Position numbers and translations under genes: made by a program | Source of the DNA: Globisporangium splendens | Taxonomy: Eukaryota; Oomycota; Peronosporomycetes; Pythiales; Pythiaceae | Direction of reading: 5' to 3' | NCBI GenBank assembly: GCA_006386115.1 | Contig: VFIW01000050.1 | Coordinates: forward strand, 1 to 64,000 | Length of the DNA stretch: 64,000 nt | Shown here: positions 9,401 through 21,926 of the stretch, one piece after another | Numbering within the stretch: the stretch's first letter is position 1 | How the letters are laid out: the number at the start of each line of letters is the position of its first letter | Notes under the pieces: generated by a model | Seen by the model: only the letters and a program-made list of their open reading frames with translations | Database searches by the model: none | What the model was told of the DNA's origin: nothing

Positions 9401-11533
9401 GGTGGCTTTATTTATATATATATAATTCGCTCCTGACGACGCGGGGTTATGTGGAAATGACCGCGTGTGTGTGTATGGCTCGTGCTTTTTGATGGGAGAG
9501 GATGGTGGAAGAGCGCGCGGGATATGGAGAGGGCTGTTTCTCATATGGATGTTGTCATTTTTTGTAAGGAAAAGGAGCGTTTTTATTGAAGTGTGCGGCG
9601 AAACCAGCTGGCAGGTTGCTTTTACGGAAGGGGAGAGGAGGACATAGCTACTGACAGAGTCTTTGCACTGCAACATTAGAGAAAGCGTTTTATCCGGACG
9701 ATGCAAGTTGCATGCTGCCAAGTGGGAATGTAAACTCGGTCAGTAGCCTCGAGGAACCAGAAAGTCAGTTTGCCGACGATCCGTTGGTCGAATGGACGAG
9801 TGCCACTCATTTCTTTTCTTTATCGTCAGCATCTGGATGCGAGGGACGCGAATATAAAAACAAGAGTTGCTATTGAAGTACAGCGTTGCGTCCGGATCTA
9901 TAGATTGCAGCATCCCGTTTTTCTCGGTGGACGGGCAAAGGAGCACAAGCACACCACCACTGTCAAAGAGGCGCAGCAACACACACGAGATGTCCTCACG
10001 GACTCCATTTCTGAAAACATGTTCGGTGTGGCCCCACATTATAACTGGGTTACACTCCTGGACACAACAAATCATTCAGCGCCAAATCGAGATCTCGACG
10101 TCGCCGTGACGGAAAAGAGCTCCAACGCATTCTCTCTCACCTGTGCACAACCTTTTTCTTCGGTCCGTTCTTCGCTGGCCAGAGCCATCTCCTCAAAGTC
10201 CAAAAAGCATCCAACTTTCGCGTTAGTCCCTTTTAAGTTATTGCTGCAGCTGAGTTTCTCACCTGTCTAAGGGTTTAGGTTGAGGGAGTCGAGGCACACA
10301 AAAAGGCAGTAATTGATCTGTGCAAACTGACGGCATTGCCCACGATAGCATCCGAGAAGGTGGTGGCGCTCACAGATCGTGTGGCCACCCTGAGTTAGCA
10401 AGTCAGAGTAATGGACGTCTGGAATGAGTACACGCGTGGCATCTAGCCAAATGCCAATTAGAGACGCCGAGCAGATGTTTGGGCCGAGGTGGCTACAAAA
10501 TCTAACAGAAACTCGTTTTCTCTCAAGACAGGAGTGGTGTCAAGTCAGTTAAGCGCCAGTAGACTTCTCACGATGCCGCTGCAGTTCACTTGGAGAAAAT
10601 GAGGTCCCAGTCGAGCAAAAGTCTCAATGCATTTTCTGATCACCTGAAGGGGTATATGTAATGAGCTGCGAAGCCCAGCATGTCGACTGTTGCTTGCTGG
10701 TACTCGCGAGGTATTGAATATGGCAGTAGGTGACGCCAACAACTCTGTGTATTCGGAAACGATCGGTAAATGCACAAGTCTTTTCAGTCAACAAGTTTTA
10801 GTCTATCATCGTCGAAAGCAAAACAACACCAAACTAAATTATTGAGAGCTGCAGGAGGGTATGTGTGGAAGACACAGCATACACAGGAATCGAGCAACGC
10901 CTCGGTGCATGCGGATGCACCCTCATGCACAGCACACGAGCGAGCCCAGTGTATATAATCTCGTTTTGTCAATAGAGTGTAATTTGTAAATCGATCGTAT
11001 TTAATAGCTACATATGCGTTTGCACGCTAGCTTATTTTCATAAAATACAGTTTTCCATTCCACATCTGCATGACTCCGAATCGCGGCACTCGGAGGTTCG
11101 CTCGGCATCTAAGCGCCACTCGACTCGATGCTGCAGAGTTTCGACCTCCAATTCCTCATTGCATTAGTCAAGTTCGCAACGTCACCAATGACGCCTTGAT
11201 AGGGCAAGTGCGTGAGAATGTACTCGTAGATCAGTGTACGCATGCCGTGCAACGCTACCATCTTTTGACGTCGTCGACGATGGGACCATCGCGGGGAACA
11301 ACTCGATTTCCAGGTAGATTCTCAAAGTGACCCTTGTCCACGAAGAGGTTGTGTCCAAATACTGTGGTTTCGTTCGGTACGACTGCACGCCAATCGCCTT
11401 TTATGTTGACTGTCGCTTGTCGATCTGACGCGGTTGAATTATTTCGACGGACAGAAATATTCTCAAGTGCTTCAGACTGATAATATCTCAAATATTTCAG
11501 CCGATACTATTTGAACAGGATTTTTCCACCACG
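9401..11533. other. Intergenic; possible gene relics
   Basis: No intact gene is recognised. A 166-codon plus-strand ORF (9770-10270) lacks any family motif. At about 10285-10440 a plus-strand frame reads KAVIDLCKLTALPTIASEKV and VVALTDRVATLS before a stop, which looks like eroded coding sequence of unknown family. The rest is AT-rich spacer. Confidence 0.3.
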
Positions 11534-14077
11534 TAGGAAAAGATCACGAAAAACACATTTACTGCCGTGCGATCGATCGTCTCAAGTACAAGATACGAGC
11601 TGCCGAGCAATAACTATGTGACGGGCTACGACCTGAACGCACTCCACGAATCTCTTTCGATTGTGCACCAACAACAGCCACGAGTGTAGGACTGAATAGG
11701 TGGCACCCTTACAATCCGACCAAGGTTGTTCCCGTTTTTGCATGACGCACCGATCCCATTTTCGCCAAACGCACGTTCTCAACAATCTCAACAAATTACA
11801 AATGGGAGCATTGTGCAATTGTGACGATTTTATCTTTTATCTCTAGCTGCAGGAGTCCGATCATGGTACCCACATAATGGCGTCGTCACATACTTACGTG
11901 TATATACAGAGGTGATCTTCTGGTGTTCATCACTAAGAGAAGTACATCAGAAGAAGGCATTCAGTAACCTGTGATCGTCCCACAAAAGAACACGAAGGAA
12001 GTGCCAGCACCGTGTCTGAACGCAAGCCACAAATCCTGTCCTCGCGCAAGATGCAAAGCTCAGAGTGCGGTGCAGAATGGGAGACACACCCTTACAATCC
12101 GACCATTTCCGGACCACTTAATAGTTACAGTCTCTTTTTCTCACCATGTTAGAGCAATTCCAGACAATTGTGCAATTGTACTTTTTTTCTAGCTGTGAGA
12201 GTCGAATCGTATAATTGATTGTTCGATTGTGAGTTTTTCTAGCTGCGATAGTCCGACGGTGAAATTGCGGGAAGAAAAGTGAATGCTGTGCACTCTTCGA
12301 GAGAGACCAGTTCGTAAGAAGCAAGCAACCTCGTATATAACTACCATTTCTATTCAGTACAGACACGGGCAATGCGTCTGCATTGATTCCATATTTTCGT
12401 TTTCAAATGTCCTTCTGATTCTACTGACCAACAGCCGAGATCGCGAGGCATACTGCAGCAAAAGTCAGTCAGTCTCTCGGTGCACTTGAGAACATGTGCA
12501 AGTCGTTTTCGGCACTCACTTGAACGCACTTTCCCTTCTTCGTGTCGCTTGTGCAGTATCGGATATGATAGAGTACTCGGTGCTCTTGTCTTTGTGATGC
12601 GTTTGGTTAGCGTCTGTTGGTTGATTCATCCAGAAACTCTCGTAAAGTGAACATCGAACAGCAGCAGAGAACGCTGCTCATGTGCAAGCGTTGTCTGCTC
12701 GCCATACGCACGCATTACACACTGGCTGTGCGGGCAACAGGCACGTGCATAATGTTAAGACACATCACAAAGAAAGGGGAACTTCCTCTGGACGCACACA
12801 GAGGCAGATTTTTGTACAGTATCTTTGCATTTTGAACCGAAAGCGTGGTTTTTGAGGCTAGCAATCGCCTGCTGCGGGACTATCCACTCTGTCTCGCGTT
12901 GATTTCTGATCTCAATGTCAGGCGTGGATCTGAGTATTTATCACAAACAGTACTGACGACGCGCTTGGTCTGATGCGGTGTGAAAGACGACGTGCGCAAA
13001 CAAGAGGCGCTTCAACTACTTGTCACTCTCTGTGTTTGTATACGTTGGCATGCGTGTTGTGCATTTCTGTGGCTATGGAGTCAACCACAGGTAATGCCAA
13101 CGTTTGCAGACTAGCAGCAATACGAGTGGTCAAACAAGCTACAGCAGTCCGACCAAAAAATAGAACTCGTGGGGATCTGATTTTGTCCAACTTGAAAAGA
13201 CTGTGCTTGGGTTATGTCCACGTTGGCAAGATTGGGTCATAATGCATAATGAGCAAGGATGCCGCAAGATGTGGGGACTCACTCGGTAATTTGCGGATGT
13301 GCAATACATGTAGACACGTCGTTTGTCTATCTGCCGCAACACTCTTGACGACTCGTCAAGACAACCAGATCCTCCTGTGATATAATAACTGCATGACCCA
13401 TGGCGCAGATTCGATTGTGATCCCCATCGCACGCGATAGACTCTGTCTGCATCCCCACTTGCTTCATGCATTTGTGGTCTTTGTCCCATTCTTCACACAC
13501 AAACTCGGCACTCACCCATCAAGCTGCAAGTCCAGACAGACAAACAAACACACTTTCTGAAATTATAAAGAGGTCGAACCCTCCTCGAACAAATCAGTGT
13601 GTTCTATAGCTATTTTCAGAGGTATTGGTCGCAATATTCGGGTGGTGCAGTTGAGATTTTGTTGAACCCAAGTCGATGGCAAGCAATCGTGTACATAAAC
13701 AAGCCACCGAAAACATCCAGAAGAAAAATAGAGAGTTTCAGCACAACGAAACGCTCCAAAGCTTCAAAACCTCTGTGGGCTTGCTATGTGCTTACAAACG
13801 GCTATACAAAGTGACGATGCACTCAGATCACAGAGGTTGTCACCCACACATTGTGGGCCACACACTCGGCGCTCCTGCTCTCCTTTCGCTCCCTCCGTCA
13901 TCCTGCTGCTCGGTTCTGTATACGCTCCGCTTCTCACCTTTTGCCGACGATACTGAGTCAACGCGGTGTCTCCATTGTGCACCGGTGGTCTCTGGCGATC
14001 TCACCGCAACCAAACGAACACTTTGTCACCTTGATCCTTTGTCTCCTTTACCGAACCTCAAACTGTCGCCAGCAGCA

Positions 14078-14977
14078 TAGGCTTTCTCCCTCCACAAGTC
14101 TCAGTCCGTCCTTCGCTGGCGTCCTATACGCACCCACTGCCCTGCAGCTGGCACCCACCTACAGAGACAGCACGCACAAGTCGCTCTTTCGGTGCAATCC
14201 TGATTATCGTGTCGGTGCGACGCACACCATCGTTCCCTTTCGACAGTCTTCTCGTTCTCTCACTCTCTCAGCAAGGACATCACGCATCAGCTCACTTCCA
14301 CTTTTACTCCCAAGTACACAGACAACACAGCTATACCTACAGGTATCCACCCAACCACACACACACACAAACACACACAGCAGCTACGGACAGCTATGAA
14401 CGACGAGAACGCGTACTACCATCCGAACAGCGTCGTGACGACCTCAACGGCATCACCCACAGCGTTCGCATTCTCCAGCAACAAGAGCGCGCTCTCGTTC
14501 ATCCTGTCGTCCTCGAGCTCAGAAGACTCGGACTCGTTCCAGGCGCCCGTCGTGCCCACAGCGAGAATCATCAAGCGCAAGCGCACGCGGCCGACAGCGT
14601 CCCATGCGCGAGGTGTGTCTCCCACGGCGTCCTCGGCCGCCATCGCCGACGCCAACGCCGTGAAGAAAGGCAGCAAGTTCTGCATCGTGGACGGCTGCAT
14701 GAGCCGCGCCAAGCACGCCAAGCGGTGTTGGCGCCATGGCGGCTCGGTCAAGTGCAAGGTCTCGGACTGCGACAACCGCGCCAAGTCCAAGGGTGTGTGC
14801 TGGTCCCACGGTGGCGGCACCATTTGCTCCTTCGAGCGCTGCGACACGATCTCGGTCTCGAACGGCTTTTGCTGGGCACATGGTGGCGGCAAACGCTGCG
14901 CCATCCCCGATTGCTCCAAACCTGCCTACGAGCGCACGCAGAACTACTGCACGACCCACTACGACGAACTCCTGTGT
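14078..14977 (+). repeat. Near-identical tract shared with 17914-18817
   Basis: This 900-bp tract covers the promoter, 5' UTR and nearly all of the zinc-finger CDS. Against the second copy I see two base changes in the CDS region and a four-base difference in a CA microsatellite, while sequence upstream of 14078 is clearly diverged. The sharp change in identity is the mark of recent gene conversion or a second, younger duplication. Confidence 0.75.
14289..14307 (+). promoter_or_regulatory. Oomycete Inr-like core promoter of zinc-finger copy 1
   Basis: The sequence around AGCTCACTTCCACTTTTAC resembles the oomycete Inr (GCTCATTYYNCAWTTTT) and lies about 90 bp before the ATG. It is duplicated with the gene at 18125-18143. 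Confidence 0.5.
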
Positions 14978-15019
14978 TTGCAGCCGAAAGTGGATAGAAA
15001 TTGCGTTTCAGTGTGGTGA
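14396..15019 (+). CDS. WRKY19-type zinc-finger protein, copy 1
   Basis: A 207-residue putative nuclear protein. Residues 1-55 are Ser/Thr-rich and probably disordered; a basic stretch IIKRKRTRP (about 58-66) is a candidate nuclear signal. Four tandem zinc modules follow with C-x4-C-x9-11-C-x2-H spacing: Cys96/Cys101/Cys111/His114, Cys120/Cys125/Cys135/His138, Cys144/Cys149/Cys159/His162 and Cys168/Cys173/Cys185/His188, with CW.HGG linkers. This is the WRKY19-like zinc-finger family, expanded in oomycetes and usually annotated as transcription factors although the DNA-binding role is not established. The tail after DELLC (LQPKVDRNCVSVW) is unique to this copy because the duplication breakpoint falls here. 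Either copy could carry the ancestral end. Confidence 0.88.
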   Translation: MNDENAYYHPNSVVTTSTASPTAFAFSSNKSALSFILSSSSSEDSDSFQAPVVPTARIIKRKRTRPTASHARGVSPTASSAAIADANAVKKGSKFCIVDGCMSRAKHAKRCWRHGGSVKCKVSDCDNRAKSKGVCWSHGGGTICSFERCDTISVSNGFCWAHGGGKRCAIPDCSKPAYERTQNYCTTHYDELLCLQPKVDRNCVSVW

Positions 15020-15251
15020 ATGAACGACAGACAAACAGCACAATTTTTGGTGTGCATCAGATACAAATGTTGACGGTCTGGATTTTGATATCAGTACTTT
15101 GGGCACTGTTCCAACTGGGAGTCATAGATAAGCAATTAATTGATTTTTCATCAACCTGTCGCAGTTTTAAACGGTGTCGATATTTAGTCGAGCGCTGACT
15201 CATCCATGAAAAATCAGTAAGTATTTAGATTTTTCTTTCTTTCACAAGACA
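15020..15251. other. Spacer between duplication units
   Basis: AT-rich sequence unique to this position, holding the 3' flank of zinc-finger copy 1. No gene is seen. Confidence 0.5.
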
Positions 15252-18200
15252 TAGGAAAAGGTCGCGAAAAACACATTTACTGCCGTGCGATCGATCGTCT
15301 CAAATACAAGATGCGAGCTGCCGAGTAACAACTATGTGACGGGCTACGATCTGAACGCACTCCACAAATCTCTTTCGATTGTGCACCAACAACAGCCACG
15401 AGTGTAGGACTGAATAGGTGGCACCCTTACAATCCGACCAAGGTTGTTCCCGTTTTTGCATGACGCACCGATCCCATTTTCGTCAAACGTACGTTCTCAA
15501 CAATGTCAACAAATTATAAATGGGAGCATTGTGCAATTGTGACGATTTTATCTTTTATCTTTAGCTGCAGGAGTCCGATCATGGTACCCACATAATGGCG
15601 TCGTCACATACTTACGTGTGTGTGTACAGAGGTGATCTTCTGGTGTTCATCACTAACAGAAGCACATCAGAAGAAGGCATTCAGTAACCTGCGATCGTCC
15701 CACAAAAGAACACGAACGAAGTGCCAGCACCGTGTCTGAACACAAGCCACAAATCCAGTCCTCGCGCAAGATGCAAAGCTCAGAGTGCGGTGCAGAATGG
15801 GAGACACACCCTTACAATCCGACCAAGCACTCTCTCCGTTTCCGGACCAATAAATAGTTACAGTCTCTTTTTCTCACCATGTTGGAGCAATTCCAGACAA
15901 TTGTGCAATTGTATTTTTTTCTAGCTGTGAGAGTCGAATCGTGAAACTGCGGGAAGAAAAAGTGTGTATAATTTTGGAGACAAAAAACTGTTCTCCTGCC
16001 GTTTCTAACAAGCAAGCAGCCCACAGCTTTCCTTTTGTGGTATTTTGTGCAGACATCAACAATGTGTCTGTTTTGATTTCATACTTTCTCTTTTAAAGTG
16101 TCCTTCCGGTTCTACTGTACAGCAGTCGACATCGTATTGCACACTGCAGCAAAAGTCGGGCAGTCTCGGTGTAGATGACAACACGTGCGAGTCACCTTCA
16201 CCACTCACTTCAACACATTTTTTCCTAACTTGTATTGCTCACACTTGAGTACTCTATGCTCATTGTATTTATGCATCTGATTCTCTTCTCGTAGTTGACT
16301 TGTACAGAAACACTCATAAAGTGAATACTGAAGTAATAAATAGCACCCGAGAGCGCTGCTCATGTGCAAGCGTTGTCCGCTCGCCACGTGGCGCCAGATG
16401 CACGCGTTACACACTGGCTGTGAGGCGTGTGGACAGCATGCACGCGCAGAGTGTTAAGTAAGACATATGCGAAGAAAGGAACGCCTCCGCTGGCGCATAA
16501 TAAAGGCACATTTCATAAATAAGTACCTTGAAGTACGTGTTTTTGGAGTGAGGCGAACCGAAGGTGCGTGCTTCTTGAGGTCTGCAATCGCCCGCAGCGG
16601 GGCTATCCACTCCGTCTCGCTTTGATTTCTTATCTCATCGCCAGGCGTTGGTCTATAAATGGAGTTATCGCACGTACACACATAATGACGAAGCACTCAA
16701 TCCGACGTGGCGTCATTTCACCATACAGTATGATCGCTGCACAACGAAAAAGACAGAACACGAGAAAGTAAAAGACGACAGGCGAAACAAGAGGCGCTTC
16801 AACGATCTCTCTCTACTTGTATGCGTTGCATGCGTGCTGTGCATTTCCGTGGCTATGGAGTCAACCGCAGGTCAAGTCAACATATCAGCAATGCAGCACG
16901 CCAAATACTGCTCTAATGACAAAACTCGAAACAGAAATATCGAACTCTCGGGGTTTTGGTTTTGGACCTTGATCAGCAAGATTGGGCCATAAAGAGCAAG
17001 GATGACGCAACATATTGAGACCCTCTTTGTACTTAACTGTGGATGTGCAATACATGTTGCCTCGTCGTTTTTATTTTTGTCTGTTGTAACGCTATTAATA
17101 TGTGTGCCTCGTCAAGACAACAACCAGATCCTCCGGTGATAAGTAAGCACATGCGTCATGGCGCAGAGCCCAAGCGATTTGATCTCGATCCCCATCGCAC
17201 GCGATAGACTCTGTCTTTATCCCCACTTTGTTTGCTTATTTTGCTGCCTTTATCCCATTTCTTTTGCACACGGACACACGCGGCAAAAGCAGAAAAAGCA
17301 ATGATGAGACTCGCTCGCATACCGTTTGGAGTCGGATACGAAGAGATACTAGAGTTCTAGAGTTCTAGAGTTCAGGCAATCCTGTGCAAGACCTCTTTAT
17401 AATGTAATGAGGCTCTATAGGGTGGACCTTTGTTGTATAGGCTTTGCATAAACTGTGTTCTCTAAGTCATTTTCAGAGGTGGACTCAAAACATTCGGGGT
17501 GGCGCGCTCGAGATTTAGTTGAACCCAAGTCCATGGCAAGCAATCGTGCACATAAACAAGCCACCGGAAACATCCAGAAAAATAGAGCGTCTCACAGCAG
17601 AACGAAAAGATCAGATATCGAAAACCCTTTATAAACTTGTTATGCACACCGTTTTACAATGCATCAATGATGGCTATACAAAGAGACCAAGTATATTCCA
17701 TTTAGAGAGGTCTCTCATTCTGACCACACATCCTGCGTCCCTGCTCTCCTTTTTTGCTGCTCGTTTCTGTATACGCTCCGTTTCTCATCATGGGCGTCTA
17801 CCGCAACTGAACGAACGCTGTACGTCACCACCACCGCTCTCTCGATCCATTGTCCCACGGGCGGAAGAGCATAACCCACGCACATGATCCCTCCTCTCCT
17901 TTTCGAACCTGTCTAGGCTTTCTCCCTCCACAAGTCTCAGTCCGTCCTTCGCTGGCGTCCTATACGCACCCACTGCCCTGCAGCTGGCACCCACCTACAG
18001 AGACAGCACGCACAAGTCGCTCTTTCGGTGCAATCCTGATTATCGTGTCGGTGCGACGCACACCATCGTTCCCTTTCGACAGTCTTCTCGTTCTCTCACT
18101 CTCTCAGCAAGGACATCACGCATCAGCTCACTTCCACTTTTACTCCCAAGTACACAGACAACACAGCTATACCTACAGGTATCCACCCAACCACACACAC

Positions 18201-18817
18201 ACACACACAAACACACACAGCAGCTACGGACAGCTATGAACGACGAGAACGCGTACTACCATCCGAACAGCGTCGTGACGACCTCAACGGCATCACCCAC
18301 AGCGTTCGCATTCTCCAGCAACAAGAGCGCGCTCTCGTTCATCCTGTCGTCCTCGAGCTCAGAAGACTCGGACTCGTTCCAGGCGCCCGTCGTGCCCACA
18401 GCGAGAATCATCAAGCGCAAGCGCACGCGGCCGACAGCGTCCCATGCGCGAGGTGTGTCGCCCACGGCGTCCTCGACCGCCATCGCCGACGCCAACGCCG
18501 TGAAGAAAGGCAGCAAGTTCTGCATCGTGGACGGCTGCATGAGCCGCGCCAAGCACGCCAAGCGGTGTTGGCGCCATGGCGGCTCGGTCAAGTGCAAGGT
18601 CTCGGACTGCGACAACCGCGCCAAGTCCAAGGGTGTGTGCTGGTCCCACGGTGGCGGCACCATTTGCTCCTTCGAGCGCTGCGACACGATCTCGGTCTCG
18701 AACGGCTTTTGCTGGGCACATGGTGGCGGCAAACGCTGCGCCATCCCCGATTGCTCCAAACCTGCCTACGAGCGCACGCAGAACTACTGCACGACCCACT
18801 ACGACGAACTCCTGTGT
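15252..18817 (+). repeat. Tandem segmental duplication, unit 2
   Basis: Second copy of the 11534-14977 unit, 122 bp longer because of indels. From 15252 to about 17913 it is a diverged non-coding copy; from 17914 on it nearly matches unit 1. The only gene seen is the zinc-finger CDS at the 3' end. Confidence 0.85.
18125..18143 (+). promoter_or_regulatory. Oomycete Inr-like core promoter of zinc-finger copy 2
   Basis: Identical to the element at 14289-14307 (core GCTCACTTCCACTTTTAC), about 93 bp before the ATG at 18236. Confidence 0.5.
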
Positions 18818-18838
18818 GGCGCTACTGGCACAAGATAA
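18236..18838 (+). CDS. WRKY19-type zinc-finger protein, copy 2
   Basis: A 200-residue near-duplicate of the gene at 14396. All four C-x4-C-x9-11-C-x2-H modules and the basic IIKRKRTRP stretch are kept; one substitution (Ala to Thr at residue 81) was seen. Identity stops at DELLC, where the end becomes GATGTR and a stop, because the duplicated segment ends inside the last codons. The zinc fingers are unaffected, so both copies could be functional. Promoter and 5' UTR are also nearly identical, so similar expression is expected. Confidence 0.85.
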   Translation: MNDENAYYHPNSVVTTSTASPTAFAFSSNKSALSFILSSSSSEDSDSFQAPVVPTARIIKRKRTRPTASHARGVSPTASSTAIADANAVKKGSKFCIVDGCMSRAKHAKRCWRHGGSVKCKVSDCDNRAKSKGVCWSHGGGTICSFERCDTISVSNGFCWAHGGGKRCAIPDCSKPAYERTQNYCTTHYDELLCGATGTR

Positions 18839-21800
18839 TGACAACAAACCGGACGAACAAGTGGCCATGTACATAGATGAGAAGAGAGTCCACGCTAACT
18901 TGGCCATTCCATTCCCGAATAGATGTTTATGTTTGGTGCAAGCTATTGTGTGTTTATTTTTTGTTGGTGTAAGCATGCAGGCACGAGTAATACGACTTGG
19001 GAAGATTTTCGTGGATAGATGGGGAATGTTGGAGATGTTTTGGCGTGGATTTGCAGAGAAGACAGCTAGCATAATGGGCGTGTTTCTGTATATATGCCAT
19101 ACATACACGCATGATTGAAGTTCATAGTTGAGAGAACCAAACAACCACTCGTACGCCCACGCAAGACGAATATTGTTGAATATAATCATGCTATGAACTA
19201 GCCATCCGCTTAGGCAGAAATCAGCAATCGAGCCGAGCCTAAATGAGTAGCCTTGTCGTGCAAACGCGCATGAAGGCACGTTTGTATACTTGAGAAAATA
19301 ACAGCCATACGCTGCGGCAGCGAACGCAATGCGCTGAACGGAGTCCAACAACTGGACCGAAATGAGGAAATCGCACCGTGTAAACACGTGTAAAGGCTGT
19401 TTCGGATATCTTGATGCTTGAGAAACCTCAACTTTGACTGCTTCTACAATAGAGATCAAGGACCAACGTAATCGAATGAACCACGTCGTGAGATGCGAGT
19501 AAAGGCTGATTTTGGATACGCGAGAGTATCAGTTTTTAGTAAATCACGACGACTGTTTCCGAAAGAAAAGAAAAAAAGAGCTCTTGGTGTGTTGACATGA
19601 TACGGCAACGAAAGGCAGCATCCAGTGTCTCTATGGAGGGGGCGTCAGACCCTGAGACTTTCCAATTCGGAAGGATGCTCGGTGAGGCTCGTTGGCGTGC
19701 TGAGAGGATCCAGAGGTCCACACGCACTGGACGCAGAAGGAGAAAAACGCGTGTTTATATGGTTTTGTCGGGATAGGGTGTCGCCGTCGTCGGGTCATTT
19801 CGGCTGGTCGGCTCGCTCATTTCGCCAGGGAGGCCGCAATCACATGGATGCGGCAGCTCAAGAGCGGCTCACCCTATGGTTAAAGAGTAAAAAGATTCAA
19901 GTTGTCAAAACGCTGCTGAACACAAGGATCCAGGCTTCGTCAAAAGTTGACAAACTATCATCTTCAACAGTATCCAATCGCAAAAAGACACGATGGTAAA
20001 GAAAAATAGAGAACCGCGTTTTGAAGCGTTCGAGGCTCGAGGTCTGCGAGGGAGTCTCGTAGAATAGATGCGTACAATAAATCAGTTGATGTGCCGGATC
20101 TCCTCCCTCCTTTTCTTTAGCGCACACCCTCCTTTCGCTTGCATGCTGTGTGTGCTCTCTCTTGGCAAGCCATCTGGATTCGGTGAATGGACCCTTTGGA
20201 CTCGCGGTGCAACCTTTGTGATCCCTCCCTTCGTCTCTTCGCCCGCTGCTGTTCCCTCCTTCTCCTTTGTTCACATCTCCCACTGAATTCTAGCGCTGCT
20301 GAGAGCGACATCATCGCCGCGGATTTTGCGGTGGGCTTCTGTTTTTTTTCTTTCTCTGAACGTCCAACCTCAGTGAACCAATTGGTGAAATAGAGAACCG
20401 ATCTTGTATTTCGAGTTCGAATGCTTTCCCACTATACTGAACCTCCTCATGCTGTTATTCTTGGATATACATTTTGCGTAACTCGGTGGCTGGTGCAATA
20501 TCCGTTTACAATGAGTCGACTGTAATAGACTTTTATATTGTACAAAAGAATATATTGCGATATTGAAGTCCATGAGTTTGGATCGACTCTCGACATGTCG
20601 ATTTCGAGACGAGCTGCAGCGCGTTCATCAATCTATCCTCCGAGCTACAGTATAGCAAAGCAAGCGCACGTGTGCACAGTGCTCAAGCACTTTCCATGCC
20701 GCTGAAAATGTGCGCTGATTCGAGTGGTGGTCGTCAAGATTTGTGCTGGATTACGTGAGAAGACACCGAGATCTTTCGTTCTGTGCTGGCAGACATGTGT
20801 GCTCGTCGCATTTTCCGTGTCACCCACCTCATGATACCCACTCGGATGGATAAATGTGGAGACAAATAGCACTGTTTGCGTGCATGTAGAACAGTCGTTT
20901 TGCGAACAGCTCTCCCTCTAGACAAGGTGACATGGGTTCAAGTCGATGACATCGTGCGCCATGAGTGACGTGGTTGGAGGCTTTCCCGCGAAAGAAGCAC
21001 CAGCAATGCTCTCGGAAGAGCATTTCGGCGCATTCCTTGATGCACGCATTCCCACGTTCTCCACGGCGTATTTCTTGTTAAAGATACGTTCTTAAAAGAA
21101 CGCATCGCAGACACAAATGATCGCACTTGAACGTTTTCATTGTTCTTGGCCAAACGAAACAGCAGCCTCGTGTCCAAACTTGGCCAAGTGCTCTTACATG
21201 CGAGGCCGGTATATGCGAGAGCGGACTGTAGTCCACACCAGAAGGCTGATTTATTTCTTCCCGCTGTATAGGATCCATCCAAAATGGAAGTGCGCATGAG
21301 ATCTGCAACGGTAAACGAATTTAACGAGTCATGCGCATGTGCTGCAATCTTTTACGGTGCATCATCACGTTGTTTGCCGCATGCGACTGACTACGCTTTC
21401 TCTTATGATACGAGTGGCTCTCAGCGGCATATGTTATAACAGGTCTTGTGCGCACGCAGAGAAAGCAGCAGCACGAAGCCATGGATGGGGTCGTACTGGC
21501 AATTGCATGCGATAGAACACGCTGTTAAATATAGATTCTTCGTGGCGCTGTATTCACATCCACAGCGAAAGCATGCTGAGCGCTATTGACGCATTTCCTA
21601 GGCTCGTGCGCACGTGTCGCTTGCCTGTCGTCTGCACGTGCGCATTAGGAACTGATAAATAAATCAAGCGGCGCTACAACGTGACCATGGAAATAACAAT
21701 GAAAAACAAAAAGGCTGTCGTGTCAAAAAGAACTCCTTTTTACCAAGAAACAAAAACAAAAAAACAATCCGAGCTGCTCGCGTCGATTCCGTCTCCTCGT

Positions 21801-21926
21801 TAGGAAGCAACTGACGCGTGCCTCTCTCGCCTTGCTTTGTCTCTCTTTCTTCCTGTGCGGTTCTATCTACTGTTATATTAAGGAGGAAGGGGAACGAACA
21901 TGCGCGCTTTGACCAAAGCCGCGCGT
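18839..21926. other. 3.1-kb intergenic region, no gene recognised
   Basis: Many ORFs of 60-125 codons occur on both strands with no family motif or consistent codon bias. A 366-codon minus ORF (18359-19459) is mostly antisense of the zinc-finger gene. C/T-rich stretches occur at 20100-20290. The last 250 bases are probably the 3' UTR of the 14-3-3 gene. Confidence 0.4.

Larger units (their letters stand above)
11534..14977 (+). repeat. Tandem segmental duplication, unit 1
   Basis: Homologous to 15252-18817 in the same orientation. Matching starts at TAGGAAAAG and ends in the coding sequence at CCTGTGT. The first 2.5 kb is diverged (substitutions and indels; for example 12620-12730 against 16300-16410), whereas 14078-14977 is almost identical to 17914-18817. 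Apart from the 3' gene no coding sequence is seen in the unit. Confidence 0.85.

Noticed and set aside
9770..10270. 166-codon plus-strand ORF
   Set aside because: Three overlapping frames are open over part of it and none carries a motif; not called as a gene.
18359..19459. 366-codon minus-strand ORF
   Set aside because: About 40% is exact antisense of the zinc-finger CDS; the rest has no motif, no promoter match and poor codon bias.
19625..19999. 124-codon plus-strand ORF
   Set aside because: No recognisable family and codon use unlike neighbouring genes.
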